Positions 46,859 through 59,918 are shown, counted from the first letter of the stretch. The stretch is DNA of 64,000 nucleotides from Hedera helix (GCA_947179155.2 OX359278.1:25139297-25203296); one strand, 5' to 3'. The notes: a model not told the origin generated them from the sequence alone. Made by a program: numbers and translations.

Positions 46859-48009
46859 ATTTGGATCTTCGGGAGATGGAGCTAACTTTGTTGGAATATG
46901 TGACGACCCCAAATCCGGGTTCCATAACCTCGAGTTTGGTTCTCACTATTCAACACATTACTAACAATTAAATACATACATTGCATTTAAATATCGCAGA
47001 ATAATACATATTGGTTCCCTTCAAAAGGTTACAATACCAGGGTTTGTCAACCTTAACATAATAACAGTTCCTATCACAAGGAATTACAAAAGGTTTAACA
47101 ACCGTAAATACATAATTAAAGATCTAATTAGCATGCATAAGCTAACTTAAGCTCTGACTTTTCCTTTTCCCTTATCCTTCTTTGAGCAATCAGGATTATC
47201 TGAAAAATGGTTCATGATATAGCAAGAATGAGCAACTAGTTTGCTCAGCAAGTTTAGAACAATCATATAGATTTAATATATCATGAATGAATGGGAAATA
47301 TCATCAATGATTCAACAATAGATATAACAATTGTGAATGAAACAGGATTCAAATTTTAATAAACAGAATATTTGAATCTTAAAATGCTGAGTGGTCACTA
47401 AGGACCCTGAACTAACTAGGGTATAATAGAGTTTCCTCTGACCCTTTGAGTTGTTTGGTTTTCAAGGGGATCAGCCTATTCAACCCGTTGTATATGCATT
47501 ACATTTAGTCACTGGCGCCCAAAGTCGGTTTCCCGACACAAAATCCCCTAATTTAGGGTTGTTCAATTCTCAGACTTAATATAAGAAATCCGCACCCAAC
47601 AATGGTTTGGATAAGCTTTTAAAAGTATTCAAGTTATTGAATTTAGAAACGCAATGTTTAGCTGAACTATTAGCTTCAGACATTTTTAATACAGTTCATG
47701 AATCAAGAACTAACAAGCTTCAAATGCACTAAGAGCGATTGTATAAACAATATGGATGTGGAATAATTTTAAATAATTAAACCACTTCAAGCTTTAACAA
47801 TAAATACAAGTATGGAAACTTGCTCAACGATAATAATAGAGTAGGGTTAGAGAACTTGCCTGTTTGCTCAGCTACAAAAATTGTCTAGCTTTAACTAACT
47901 TGCTTTGAAAGACCTAACATTAATAAAGTCGGTCTAATAATTAGTACGACGTATTTGCATAACTATACGCTTAATAACGAACTTATTTACCACATAAGTA
48001 CTAACACAT

Positions 48010-48900
48010 AAATTACATTAGTCAAAACAATATTATTAACCGTATAGACCCTCAATCATATTAGGTTAATAATTTAATAAGTTAGAAAATATTTTTCTTA
48101 AGTGTTGGACACTTATTAAACCTTTAAACAACTTATTATAATTGTTTAATTAAATTCAATTTATTTTATTAACTCAATCTCTTTTTAATTACTATTTAAT
48201 ATTGATTAAATAGAAATTTATTAATTAACTCTAGTTATTATTTAAAATAAATAATAACTAATTGTACTTACTTATTATTTAATTATAATTAAATAATAAA
48301 TAATTATTAACTTAGTTTTAACCTTCTTTAATTTAATGTTAATCAACCAATAATTAACCAAGTAATTAACCTTACTTATTATTTAATTAAGGAAATTAAA
48401 TAATAGTTTACTAATCTTAATCCTCTTTAATTATTATTTAATGTCAATTAAATAATAATTAATTATTTAATTAATTTTAATTATTATTTAAGGTTAAATA
48501 ATAATCAAATCATTCTTATTTATTATTTAATTAAATAATAAATTATTACTCTAATAACTTAATTTCCATTAATCGTTATTTAATGTTAATTAAATAATAA
48601 TTAATTACTTAATTATCCTTATTTATTATTTAATAATATTTAAATAATAAATAATTAATTTATAAATTTTATCTCTCTTTAAATATTATTTAATAGGCAT
48701 TAAATAATAATTACTAATTTATCATCTTTATTTATTATTAACATTTAAAATAATAAATAAATAATAAATTTATTTAACTTAACCATGGTTTAGCTAACTA
48801 GATTAATATTTAAAATATTTAAATATTAAACTTAATGAAAAATATCCTCCCCAATATTATTTTTGTATTATTATTATTTTTGTTATAATTTTAAATTAAT
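48010..48900. repeat. AT-rich inverted-repeat array in solo LTR
   Basis: Segments like ATTATTTAATTAAATAATAA recur with varied spacing for about 0.9 kb. Each can fold on itself. It differs in sequence from the 36-bp array of the gag-only element. Confidence 0.65.
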
Positions 48901-49075
48901 TTTTAAATATTTAAATTAATTAAAATTAACCCGAATGGCATTTTCGTAATTAAGTTGAAAAACCGGACCGATGGCAGTTTCGTAAATAATCAGAAAACTG
49001 ATCCGAGGGCAAAATGGTAATTTTGTCAAGAAAAACACGGAGGGGCAAACTTGTAATTTCGCCGAAAAAATAACT

Positions 49076-49232
49076 ACCGCGCATGGCGCGCGTTATAATA
49101 TTTTCGGACTAAAACGGCGCCGTTTTTGGCAGGCCGGAAATGGCTTCCGCGCATAACGCGCGGAGAAATTTTCTGCCGACGCCAAACGACGTCGTTTGGC
49201 TGCGCGTCGTTGGGTGAACAGTGCCTCGCGCA
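49076..49232. promoter_or_regulatory. GC-rich island with perfect short palindromes
   Basis: Includes AAAACGGCGCCGTTTT and CCAAACGACGTCGTTTGG, both perfect palindromes, and several CGCGC runs, in otherwise AT-rich DNA. An ACGT core is the kind of site bound by plant bZIP factors. LTR enhancer function is an inference. Confidence 0.5.
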
Positions 49233-51036
49233 TTGCGCGGCCAGTGTTAAATTTTTTCTTCCAAGCAGAATGTGAACAGTGTCCGGCAATACCCATTTTA
49301 AATAAAAATATACCATCAAGTAAGCTTTAAATCCTCAATAAAAATCCAAAAAAATTACCAATCACCTTATATTAATTTATAACATGAAAAATTAATTTTT
49401 CATGATTTAATATCATTATTTTTTTATAAAAAATTTTACATCACATAAACTACCACAAATCATAACTTTTTGTGTATAACTCCATTTTAAGTGATTCAAA
49501 CTTTGTTTTTCTCATGATTTAATGTTCTATAATATTAGAACATCAAACCTAAGTTTTACAAAAATATTTTTGGTAATATATTTCAAAACTTGTTTACACA
49601 CTACTAAATACATATTTTAGCATATAAAATATACCAAAATACAAACCAAACATATTAAACTCAAGCATGGCATAAATATTACAACTACACATTAATAACT
49701 ATATTAACATGTTTATACTAACATGATGATTTATTTAATTTAAAAATAAAACTTAGATTTAGAATAACCATTACCTTGATTTAATGGCTATCTTTCTTTT
49801 TCTTCCAAAGTAGGTGATGAGGTTTGAAGGCATGAACCAAGAACTCCTTCTCTTGGTATTTTTGCTCTCAACTATAATTTTTCTACACTCTCAAATGCTC
49901 TCTAGTTTGAAAAATGGAAGAAGAAGAAATGGCTCACTTAAGCTCCAAAATTGTAAGTATACTTGCAATTTTGATAGATACATAATATATCTAATAATTT
50001 TAGCCCATCATGCACCTATTGGATACTTACACAAGTTAGCCGCATTAGGTGAAAAGAAGCATGGTGTCTATGTACTTTAAAAATCAAACAAGAAATCCTT
50101 AATTAAATAAATGGAAAATAAAATAAAATAAAACAAAAATCAATTTTCTCTCTCATTCCTAGCAATGGTCGGCTGATGGACTTCATAATGTCCCAATTTT
50201 ATTGTCACTTTCCATTTTTTTAAATAATAATAGTTAAATTAAGTATTTTCCAAGTGGGCCAATCATTGGGCTTTAATTTAAAATACCAAATGGGCTTCTA
50301 TTAAATTGTTTGGGCTACTAAATTGTCAAATTTTATTATTCCCCACTTGGGCTACTAATTGACCCATGTTGGGCTAATTTAATAATTTACACATTAATTA
50401 TTCAATCCATGATTAAATAAATAATTAGATTGAATAAATAATTAAATATTCTAACCCATAAGTATTAAATTACAAAATGGACTAATAAATATTATTATTA
50501 ATATTTCACATTATTTACATTAATTAATAATCATATTAATTAATTTATTATATTTAATTCACCCATTATATTCAATTTAATTGAATATTTAATTAATAGG
50601 AAACTTATCAATTATTTTGATATTAAAACTTTAGGGTTTGTTCACTAATTTAATAACATATTAGTGACCCCCTTTAATTAATTTTAGTAATTAATTACAT
50701 AATTATTTAATCACATAATTAATTAATCACATAAAAAGATTTAAATAATCTCGTAAAATTAACTCGTTGGAAATTAAATTAATAATTTAATTAATAAATA
50801 TGTGAAAATTCTAGGACATTACAGAATATAAGGATCATTCGACATGGCATCAAATAACTCATCATCAATAACGTCAATATATGCCTGCATACGTATTTTC
50901 TAGTTAGAAAATTTGTCTTTATTACATAATGGTGGCTTGTTTCCACCACCAAACTCAAAACTAGTTTTGATATGTACCATATGATTAATTCAAGCAGTAA
51001 AATATGTTCAAAAGAGAACGAGGCTTTGATACTAAT

Positions 51037-51464
51037 TGTTATTCCCAAATGGCACAAAGAGATCTAGAAGGGGGATTGAATAGATTCTTTAAAAAAAATT
51101 CAAGTTAAAATTGTTTACCCGATTAATTAAATAGTTAATTTATTTGAGTTATGCATAGTGAAATATTGTGTTTTGAAAATCCCTTCAAAGATAAAATGAA
51201 ATATCTTAGTTCTAAATTTAGTGATATAATGTGAAAATAAGTCTAAATTGATATTTGCAGTTATATGATAGTTAATAAAGTAATAAAGAAACACAATATT
51301 TTTAAGAGGTTTGAAGTTTAAAATACTCATAATCTTCTCTTTTACTCTGAGAGCAAAAATGATCTACTAAATATGATGATTACTGAAATCGAGTTCACTA
51401 AAAATCAATTACAATGATTTGAATAGAGGGTAATAGTAATAATAATGAGAATCATTATTTAACA
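51037..51464 (-). repeat. Probable copia LTR (428 bp)
   Basis: On the plus strand it starts TGTTATTCCC and ends TTTAACA, so TGTTA and TAACA are matched inverted ends. It stands directly next to the copia PBS. The right boundary is inferred only from the inverted ends; no second LTR or target duplication is left to confirm it. Confidence 0.5.
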
Positions 51465-51892
51465 TTAAAAGTTCGGCTTAACTTGTTAAACCAATAAATC
51501 CCTAACTAAGGGTTAAATGCAAATATGACTACTGAACTATACGTCAATTTTGGTATTTAGCTATTTTTTTTAGTTAAGGCAAATCGAGCCCATTTTTATC
51601 CAAAATTTTATATATTAAAGCCTCATGTACCATATGTGCGTTGACTTGCCTATGTGACATACATGGCATACTGATGTGTAACTTAAACCCAAATTTTAGC
51701 AAAAATTATGCTATTCCCAAGATTTGATTCTAGGACCTCGCATTTTAAACTTTGATCATAAAACCACCAAAACACCAAAAGTCTAACTATTAATTTTTCT
51801 TAACAAATAAGTTATACGCTTCTTATTCATTAGATACAAAACTAAAAAAAAAAAAAATGAATTTTCTTAATCGCCCAAACAGTAAAGACAAA

Positions 51893-51895
<3 letters not shown>

Positions 51896-51965
<70 letters not shown>
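51896..51965. repeat. (TTA)n microsatellite, about 23 units
   Basis: Uninterrupted TTA run, then imperfect. The apparent poly-Tyr and poly-Asn ORFs here are artefacts of the run. Confidence 0.95.
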
Positions 51966-52114
51966 TTTATTGTTATTATTATTATCCTTGTTATTGTTCT
52001 TCTTCTTCTTATTCAACTTTCCCAAAGATGATGAATGATTTTTCGTAATGATTTTGGGTTTCACGTTTCATGATTTGGAGATTTTATGAAGAAACAATTA
52101 TTTGAAAAACACAT

Positions 52115-53776
52115 TGTAGACACCCAAATTTTGCACTTCTCTACTAACCCTGGCATGAGGGCAAAGTCGTCACTTGACCTGGCATGCGAAAAGGAAGGTG
52201 GACCCCAACACGAAGCCACCCCAATGATTTACAGTCAAAGACGTCACAACGAACAACGAGCATCAGGTTACTTGAGGCAAGACAAACAGTTGATCCAGAA
52301 GAACCTGATTTGAGCACAAAAGACGACAAATGGCCACTACGCTTACGATGTTCGGGGCAAAATACGAGCCTTCTAGCGAAAAAAACGAAAGACCGACATC
52401 AGATGCGGAAATCGAGGAAAACACCGGAGCCAACCGCAGCTGCACCTGCGGCTGGCCGCAGTTGCATCTGCGGCCAAGATCTGAAGTTGCTAAATCGCCA
52501 TTTCCAGTTTCATTTTCAGGGGAGGGCGAGAAAAGAAAGAAAACAGAGACGCGAGAGAGGGAGAAATGGCTTCCGGCCGAGAGAAAAAGAAAGGAAAGAG
52601 GGAGGATCCGTGAGGAAAAGAAAGAGGGATCCACGAGGAAGAAAAGAGGAGAAGAAAAATGGAGGAAATATAAAGAGAGAAACGAGATTTTAGAGAGAGA
52701 AACCCACGGGTTTGTTCCAAAGAGTGAGATTTCTTCATCCTTTGTACAATCTTTGTATCCTATTTTGTTTTCCAAGTGTTGAATCATCTATTTCATCATT
52801 TGGAATGTAAAAAAAATCCGAGTTTCATAGCGTCGTTGTGTTTGATATATCAAATCTTGTAGATCTAATTTTTTATTTCGTTCTTATTGTGTTTGTTGGG
52901 TGGATCTTCTGTGGATCCGAAAATATTTGGTGCATTGCTATTTAAATAGTTCGTTTTAGTGTATTTGGAAGTTAGATCCAATGTAGTTGATATTTGTTTT
53001 GGGATCTATGGATTAGAGACGGTTAGAGAGGATTTATTGCGGATAGAATCTCCTCCTAACCTCCCGATGATATCCCTTTAGTTTATTTTCTAGCTTTTAC
53101 GTATGTAGCGATGGTGATGCATTTGTATTGTAAATATGTAATTTTCGGGCCTTAAAGCGATGTCAGATCGAAAATCGGGCTTAAGGTCCCGTGATAGTGG
53201 AATGTGCGATTGTGGGCGTTTGGGGTTATTTGGATGGCTCACATGCCCATGAATAGCCTCAACGCTATTTTAATGCTTGGTTTTTCTTTTTGACACGAGA
53301 AAAGGATTTTGGGAATGAAAAGATAAAGATTTTCATAAAATCAATCAAATTAGGATATTAGAATCACGAGGTTTAAAATTAAGAGTTTTAGTGAACTTTG
53401 ATCCGGTTTGACGAAAGGCTCCAATGGATTTTGAAAAGTTCAAAAAATGATTTCGTAAATATAAATGAACGTTTTCGTTGAACTTTGTGCATAGGGTGAA
53501 AGAGTTCTAGAAGTTGCCTTCACTTTATTCAATTTGTCATTAGAGGGCAATGTATAGTCTCGATACCTATTTGACAAAAGTTCACAAACTATTTTCTGAA
53601 AACGACACCTAATAAAAACCCCCATTGCTTTCGAAATTAAAATCAATCTCTATTATAAAAAACGAAGCCTTGTCAATCGGGTCGAAGGACGTCTAAAAAC
53701 GCTTTCCCGATAAACACATTTGCCATATAAGAAATCCAAGCAAAAGTCACCACAAACATTCATTTAAGCACACACG

Positions 53777-53827
<51 letters not shown>

Positions 53828-54196
53828 TTTAGTATTTAAAAGGATAGGAAAATATCAAGATTGCGGTAACCGTGTTTCACGGAAGTCGGGGGGTGTCTAA
53901 CACCTTCCCCTCGCTTAAGCAAGCCCCCGAACTCTATGAATCTCGGTTTGCGGATCAATTAACTCGGAGTCACATATGAGCCAGCGATTACGAAAACAAA
54001 ATTCGGATGAGTTGGTACATCCATTTCAAATATACCAACTGGCGGCTCTGGTCAATTGGCTCATAAAGAAATCGATCTTTCAAAACCCGTCGACATTAAG
54101 CCGACCCTTTTCAAAATCACATTTAATTCAAAAGGCTAAAATTGTAAAGGGCATTTAATATTAAAAAACGAAACGACGAAAATCCCGGCGTCGACA
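52115..54196 (+). mobile_element. Solo LTR of the Tat family (2082 bp), target duplication CACAT
   Basis: Starts TGTAGACACCC and ends CCCGGCGTCGACA. CACAT is found at 52110-52114 and 54197-54201. This LTR lies in sense orientation toward the gene at 54699, unlike the other Tat LTRs. GC palindromes at 52434-52476, a candidate TATA AAATATAAAG at 52666-52675 and a (CA)n run at 53769-53824 are its main landmarks. Confidence 0.93.
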
Positions 54197-54424
54197 CACA
54201 TAATTACTTAAAATAAATGGAGGAGAGAGGAAGGAGGAGAGTATATAATTTAATTTTTGGGTAATTTATATAGTTAAACTTATGGTGCTTTTGATGGTTT
54301 TATGGTCAAAGTTTTAAATGTGAGGTCGCATGTAATATAAGCAAGTCAACGCATATGTAATATTTGAGAATTTAATATTTAAATTTTTGACGTATAATTT
54401 AGTGATCACATGTATATTTAATCC

Positions 54425-54698
54425 ATTAAACTATTGTCGCGATCAGTTTAATATTCGATCCAATTCACTTGAGATAAATTATTGTAATAATTTTAGATTT
54501 TAAAATAAAAGAAGAAGAAGAAGAAGAGGAAGAAGAAGAGCGCATAAGCTTGATTAAAAAACGAAGAGGGTGTGGCTTAATTAAAAAACGAATAGGGCAT
54601 AAGGAAAAAAATAGCCACCAAAGAGCTTCTTCCCCTCTCACCCTTTTGCTCATTTCTGGTGGGAAATCACAGAGAGAGAAAGAGAGGAATAGAGAGAG
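54425..54698 (+). promoter_or_regulatory. Presumed promoter and 5' UTR of RNASEH2A
   Basis: The 274 bp between the DNA element and the ATG. The end is a GA-rich leader (AGAGAGAGAAAGAGAGGAATAG), normal for a plant 5' UTR. Transcription start is not identifiable. The space available for a promoter before older repeats begin is small. Confidence 0.5.
54505..54538. repeat. (AAG)n tract upstream of the host gene
   Basis: GAA/AAG runs about 160-195 bp before the ATG, in the putative promoter region. No clear TATA box is identified near it. Confidence 0.7.
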
Positions 54699-57600
54699 AT
54701 GGGATCGGAGGATCCTGTCCCAAAATGGGCATCTCAGCCTTGCATTATGGGAATCGATGAAGCTGGGCGTGGCCCTGTTTTAGGTATCTATATATATATA
54801 TGTATATATAGTGGGATTCTGCTATTATTGTTCTTATACAGAAATTTCCTCACTAAAGTTTGATCAATCTTTGTTTTCAGGGCCAATGGTTTATGGGTGC
54901 CTGTATTGTGCAATTTCTTATCAGAAGACTCTTTCCTCACTAAATTTTGCAGGTAAGAGCTTCAACTTAACCTTCAGTTATCTTTTTCAAACTTTTCCCC
55001 GATCAGTGTGGGTTTTAATCACTTTAATTCTATAAAATATGTGACAATTATTTTTTTAAAATAATTTATTTATTATTTTATTTTGAAATGGTTATTTGTC
55101 GTGAGTAATGGGTATGTCTGGTTATGTGCTTGTTTGGTTATTGAGCTTTGGTGGGTTTATTTTGTTTGATGCGTTGGGAAGTTCAAACACACATTAAAAT
55201 TTAAAATATGGTTTGCCTAAAATCAGATTATTTCAAATGCAACTTATTTTACTCATTTTAGCAGCGTTTGAGGCTGAAATGCACCAACTGGTACTACTGA
55301 AAAAGCTTGCAAACTCTACTAGCCAAACAAACCCTATGTGTAACTTGGGTTTTGATATGTTGAAATGCTTTTCTGGTTGATCCTGATGAGTCTTTAGTAT
55401 AATTACGCTCTACAAATGTGAATATATGCAGATACATTATTGTTATCAAAATTAGACCTATGTCCCAAATAGAGAGTCCAACTTTCCCTGTTGGGACAGT
55501 CCAAATGAGTGTCCAATTCAATGTGTCAAATGTCATTACATTCAAGGAAGTTTTGATCTTGGCAGCTGATTATGTTGGAGTTAATCTTTCCTTAAACCTG
55601 ACTTTTATAATCTGGACTTTCATTATGTGCAGACTACAAAGTTTGTACTACACTTAATTTTCATCATTTATTAAAGAATAGTTATTATATTTTGTGTCTA
55701 AAATCTCTAGTAAAGTTACTACATAATAATCTCAGCTATTAAGTAGAGCTCTCAAAGCTTGGGAGCAATTGGGGAATTCATATATGAAATGGAAAACAGA
55801 TGCCTCTGGAAGTAACAAGTCATGATATAAATGAAATCCATACACATCTAGAAATTGTGAGTAATTGCAGAGGGAAACTTAACTGTACCTTGAACATGAA
55901 GGTTTTTGTACAGAGGAAACAGAACAACTTCCTTTTAGATTTTTAATTACTAATTTGGAATTTCTTAATTGAAACCTACAACCTTCTATGATTCGGGTCC
56001 ATATAAGTTGATTTCAAGTTTTCTGCAAGGTTCTAATATGAGTGGGACATATTTACGTGTCTATTTATTATGAAAAAGAGAGTGATCAATCACACATCTT
56101 ATATATGTCTCTTTAGTCATCAGACTTATTCTTATGCTTAAAATTTGTTGATCGTAATCCATTATCGTCATGCAGTAGCCTAGCTTGGGACTTGTCTTGT
56201 GTAGAATTCTCTACATAAAGAGGATCAATATTACAGGCCATTAAAGTTAAACATTACATACTGATTTTCTGTTGTTTGAAATTATCAGTTATCTCGCTTG
56301 ATTTTTAACTCTCAGATACCTGTGTCTGCCAAGATTTTTTTGTTAAATTGTTCATTCATTTGTTAAAGCATTTGATTTGTTGGTTGTAAGTAGGCACCAG
56401 AGTCAGGGGTCAGGTCTTGATTATGATTTTTCGCCTGAGTGAGACAATATTAACTTGGCAATTGTATCTGAAGTCACGTCATTTTTCATTATTCAACATT
56501 GACCTGGAGTTCACCTGTCTGAACAGATCTCTAGCTATACTTTTGAGTGAGGAAGCTATATGCATCTGGAATTAGTTGATGGACTTAACAGAATTTTTTT
56601 CATTTTTCTCTTTAAATTGATATTATGAATTCAAAGTAGGATTCAATGCAGATGTTCCACATCTCCAACTTGAAGAAGAAAATCACACTTCATCCATTTT
56701 TGTATTTGTTCCCTTTTTCAGATAAAGGAAAGTGGATGTGTTTATCTAGATATCCACACAAATGGACAGAAGTTGGTGAATTGCTTTATTATCTTCATGT
56801 TTATTATAATTAGTAGCTGCTTGTGCTTTTTAAAGCATGATATATCTATATTGTTGGGTCAATTCTCTAACAGCCTATACTATTAGAACAACTGGTAATG
56901 TTCCGAATCTCCCAACTTGCATTTGGTTAGCTGTTATGTTGTTTGTGCAATTCTCTGTTTGATTTGATCATTGTAATGCATCTTGGTTCATCACAATCCA
57001 TGTGCAAGTGAGAGTTGCACGTGAGGTGGTATTAAAGCATGATTTATATTGTTGGGTACCTTCTCTAACAGTTTAAGAGCAATTAGCAACTTGATAGTTA
57101 CCAAATATTGCATAAAAAATCACATTTTTTGGTAATTAACTTCTACTCTCTTTTGATGCAGATTCGAAGACTTTAAAAGAAGAGAAGAGAGAGGAGCTAT
57201 TTGAAAATTTGAAGGCAGATGAATCTATTGGGTGGGCAGTTGATGTGATAGATCCAAAAGAGCTCTCAGCCAAAATGTTAAAGAAGTGAGTGGAGAACTT
57301 CCACACTTTCATCTTGTATTGTTTAACAGCTTTTGACATGATCCATCCTTTTTGTTAAAAACAGAAATAAGATTAACCTCAATGAAATCTCGCATGATTC
57401 TGCAATGGGTCTCGTCAGGAGGGTGCTGAATATGGGAATTCTTCTTACTGAGGTAAAGAATCCTTAGACTTTTTATGTGATGGTTTCTCTTAGAAAAAGT
57501 TTAGTATGGTTCAGCAGTCGCAGCAATACCTGTCACATTAAGGATGTGTAGAACACACTTTACTTCACATAAGAAATAACGCTAAATGTGTTAAATCATC

Positions 57601-59301
57601 TGACTTGGATTTTATTTAAGATCTTTCTTGGATGCCAACATACCACCAAAATTATGGTAATTTGCAGAAGGATAGAGAATCAAGAAACAATAGTATTCTC
57701 AAACTCACGTAGTAAGGTTTTGAGCTATAAAATTATTAAGTATTCTGATTATTTGGGAGAAGCCTAGTATAGAGTTATACAATATGACATTTAAATCGCT
57801 CCCAAGATTACTGTGTGCCATATGTTTTTTTTTTTAATTAGAGCTTGTATAAGCAGAAAAATGGAATGAGGGAAGATTAATAACTATATGACCTGGCATA
57901 AACCCAAAGACACTTGCAAACTGGCAGTTCTGTCATCCGTGCACATTATTAATTCCTTGTTTCTCCATTTTATAATAACCTTTACAGGTCTAACATGTTT
58001 TTGGGCAACATCAGGTTATGCTTTCTTATGATTATCAGAAAATCTAAATTGTGGAAGCTTTTCAGGTATATGTGGACACTGTTGGAGATCCAGAAAAGTA
58101 CAGATTTAAACTGAGTGAAATATTTCCATCTATAAAATTTGTGGTTGCAAAGAAAGCTGACAGTCTTTATCCAGTTGTTAGTGGAGCAAGTATCGTTGCA
58201 AAGGTGATTTTCTCAAAAATTTTGCACACGACAATTTCAATCTTCCTTGATGATACTTATCACTATCCTTTTTCCGCTTTTTAGGTCACAAGAGACCGAA
58301 CCTTGCGAGATTGGGTGCTTGATGAAACTGCTGAAAAAATGCATAGGAACTTTGGATCTGGATACCCTGGCGGTAAGACTGCAACTTCCTTACAATCATT
58401 CTTTTGTAAATTCTGAAGGATATCATCATATGATTAATTTGGATACATATTTATGTGTTTAGATCCTGTAACTAAGGGTTGGTTGGAACATCACAAACAC
58501 TCGGTATTTGGATTTCCAACATTGGTGCGCTTCAGTTGGGGCACATGCAATTCCTATTTCAAAGACGGAGTCGAGGTGTTGTGGTGAGCCCTCATTCTAA
58601 TGTGTGCAATTAAATTCCATCTGCGATCCTAATCTGGACTAGTATTTCACCTGGTTCTTCATCATTTTCTGGGTTGCCATTGTGGGATGAACCATATAGC
58701 ATGCATAGGATCACAATTCTTGTAAGGGCTGTAATAGTTATTTTACTGGTTAGCAAGGAAAAACTGACCACTCTAGAACAAAGAAAAAAAAAACAATTTC
58801 TTATTTTCCAGTTATAGAAGAATCCATAATTACTGGAATTACAGCTATAATGGCCATGTTCTGTCATAATCTTACTGTTAGTTTTGTTTACCATTTTTAA
58901 TTTTAGATTTGTAACTACTTAGCTCCCACTAGAATAACTGGCGGTGGCATTTATAAAGACCTCTCATTAAATGATCCCATATTATTTTCGCCTAAACATG
59001 ACCTCTTTTTAGCTGATGAAAATTATGGAATCTTTTCACCATCTGTAACGGTGCGTTGCATACTAATGCTTGGATACATTTGATTATTTATTTACCAATT
59101 TATCCCATCTTTGACATTTATAGGGAATCAGATTCAACAGATGAAGATGGTTCCTCTACTAGGATTGGAAAGCGGCAATTGAAATTGAGCAGTGTTGGTT
59201 TTACTGGGTTGAAGAGGAAAAGTGAAGAAATTGAATCAAGTGGTAAAGGGCGCTGCAAGTTTTTTCAAACTCGTAAACTTGAGCAAGTCTCTCATTTCTA
59301 A
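54699..59301 (+). CDS. RNASEH2A: Ribonuclease H2 catalytic subunit A (8 coding exons, 297 aa)
   Basis: The catalytic subunit of nuclear RNase H2, which cleaves the RNA strand of RNA-DNA hybrids and starts removal of single ribonucleotides from DNA; it works with subunits B and C. Coding exons: 54699-54783, 54881-54952, 57162-57285, 57365-57452, 58066-58203, 58285-58372, 58463-58583, 59124-59301. All introns are GT-AG and all junctions join in frame, total 894 nt with the TAA. Motifs: GIDEAGRGPVLGPMVYG holds D20 and E21; YVDTVGD holds D127; KKADSLYPVVSGASIVAK holds D155. The D127-D155 spacing of 28 equals that of the human enzyme. GSGYPGDP and FGFPTLVRFSWGT follow. The last 59 codons form a charged Ser/Lys/Glu-rich tail. 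The ATG has a short clean N-terminus and fits a plant family of about 295 residues. No break is seen, so the gene looks functional. Confidence 0.95.
54953..57161 (+). other. RNASEH2A intron 2 (2209 bp)
   Basis: Much longer than the other introns (97, 79, 613, 81, 90 and 540 bp). Ordinary AT-rich sequence. Small frames such as 55418-55657 have no recognisable domain or splice context. No clear transposable element is seen, although a 55400-55660 segment looks unlike its surroundings. Confidence 0.75.
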
Positions 59302-59918
59302 AGACAAGGTCAATATTTTCAATTAAAATTTTTATATTTCTAGTTAGAGATTTTTATCCTCTGTTGGCTTGTTTGTTGTGATTTAGATCCAGAAGTTCGA
59401 CTCAATTTTTAATTAGATTATGTTGTTGCATACATCTATTTATATCAATGCATCAGTATAAAATATGAGAGATTTAATTTAATTGGGGTAAACTCTGCTT
59501 TGCATCCTCAAAAATCGTTTCATATATTAGGCCTTAGAACTTCAACTCAACAATGTGCTCCAGCTGAGGTTTCCTATGAGCATTGCTTACAAAATCAACA
59601 AATATGCCCATAAGTTGTGCAAGTATCAGGAGATAACTGTATGGAAATTTCTCCTCCGTCATTAACAGAGCATGTAACTGGCACGTTCTAACTTTTGTTT
59701 GTAAATGGAAATGAAAGATTCCAATTTGAAGCACATTGTTTAGGTGTGCAGTTGAAGGGCTTAATTGGCAAAATGAAATATCAGGGTGTAAAGTGACATG
59801 TCACTGATGCGAGACCCAAAAAGCGCAATTTGCTGACATAGTTAACACTAATTTCATTAGGGTTATCGATTGGTTCACTGGTAAATGCTTGGGCTACAGG
59901 TTAAGGTATGAGGTTAGT
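59302..59918. other. RNASEH2A 3' flank
   Basis: 3' UTR and intergenic DNA. ATATAAAATATG-like and AATTAAA runs near 59330-59480 could serve as polyadenylation signals. I see no gene between 59302 and the LTR boundary. Confidence 0.5.

Larger units (their letters stand above)
46899..50823 (-). mobile_element. Solo gypsy LTR (3925 bp), target duplication GAATA
   Basis: Starts TGTGACGACCCC, ends GGACATTACA. GAATA lies at 46894-46898 and 50824-50828. The ends and the hairpin TGAGCAA...TTGCTCA (47229-47247) relate it to the gag-only element family, but the body differs. It holds an AT-rich palindromic array at about 48010-48900 and a GC-rich island at 49076-49232. No internal region or ORF with a known domain. 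Confidence 0.9.
46859..51036 (-). pseudogene. gag: Copia gag start with PBS, split by the solo LTR
   Basis: On the minus strand an ATG at 50980 opens a frame that reads KDKFSN, stop, KIRMQAYIDVIDDELFDAMS and, past the inserted LTR (46898-46859), PYIPTKLAPSPEDPN. This is the N-terminal pattern of copia gag (NFSNWKxRMxAYL...). The stop replaces the conserved Trp (TGG to TAG). The PBS, minus-strand TTAGTATCAAAGCC at 51020-51036, is a mutated initiator Met tRNA site. The rest of the element is lost beyond 46859. Confidence 0.72.
51510..54424. mobile_element. Long-inverted-repeat DNA element, split by a solo LTR
   Basis: 51510-51820 and 54265-54424 are inverted copies. Matching blocks include GGGTTAAATGCAAATATGAC, ACTATACGTCAA, GCGTTGACTTGC, and AAACTTTGATCATAAAACCAC against their complements in the right arm. 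Divergence and an internal deletion in the right arm are evident. Left after removing the solo LTR is about 0.8 kb, with a (TTA)n run and no ORF of substance, so a nonautonomous element, perhaps Mutator-like. Target duplication is not clear (CCTAACTA and ATTAAACTA are near-matches). Confidence 0.6.

Noticed and set aside
46691..46912. 73-codon minus-strand ORF spanning LTR and copia sequence
   Set aside because: Chimeric over three insertion boundaries; only the short PTKLAPSPEDPN part has meaning, as copia gag.
49074..49319. Two minus-strand ORFs over the GC island
   Set aside because: Open because GC-rich DNA lacks stop codons; overlap in two frames without a domain.
51857..52048. Poly-tyrosine and poly-asparagine ORFs on opposite strands
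   Set aside because: Products of the (TTA)n microsatellite, with no domain on either side.
52184..52787. Overlapping ORFs of 150-174 codons in the solo Tat LTR
   Set aside because: They run through purine-rich (GA/AG) low-complexity sequence on both strands and contain the palindromes; other Tat LTRs do not keep them.
55294..55657. Small ORFs in RNASEH2A intron 2
   Set aside because: Lie wholly inside an intron that must be removed for the frame to hold, and match no domain I know.
59534..59734. 66-codon minus-strand ORF beyond RNASEH2A
   Set aside because: AT-rich flank, no domain, no splice or promoter context.
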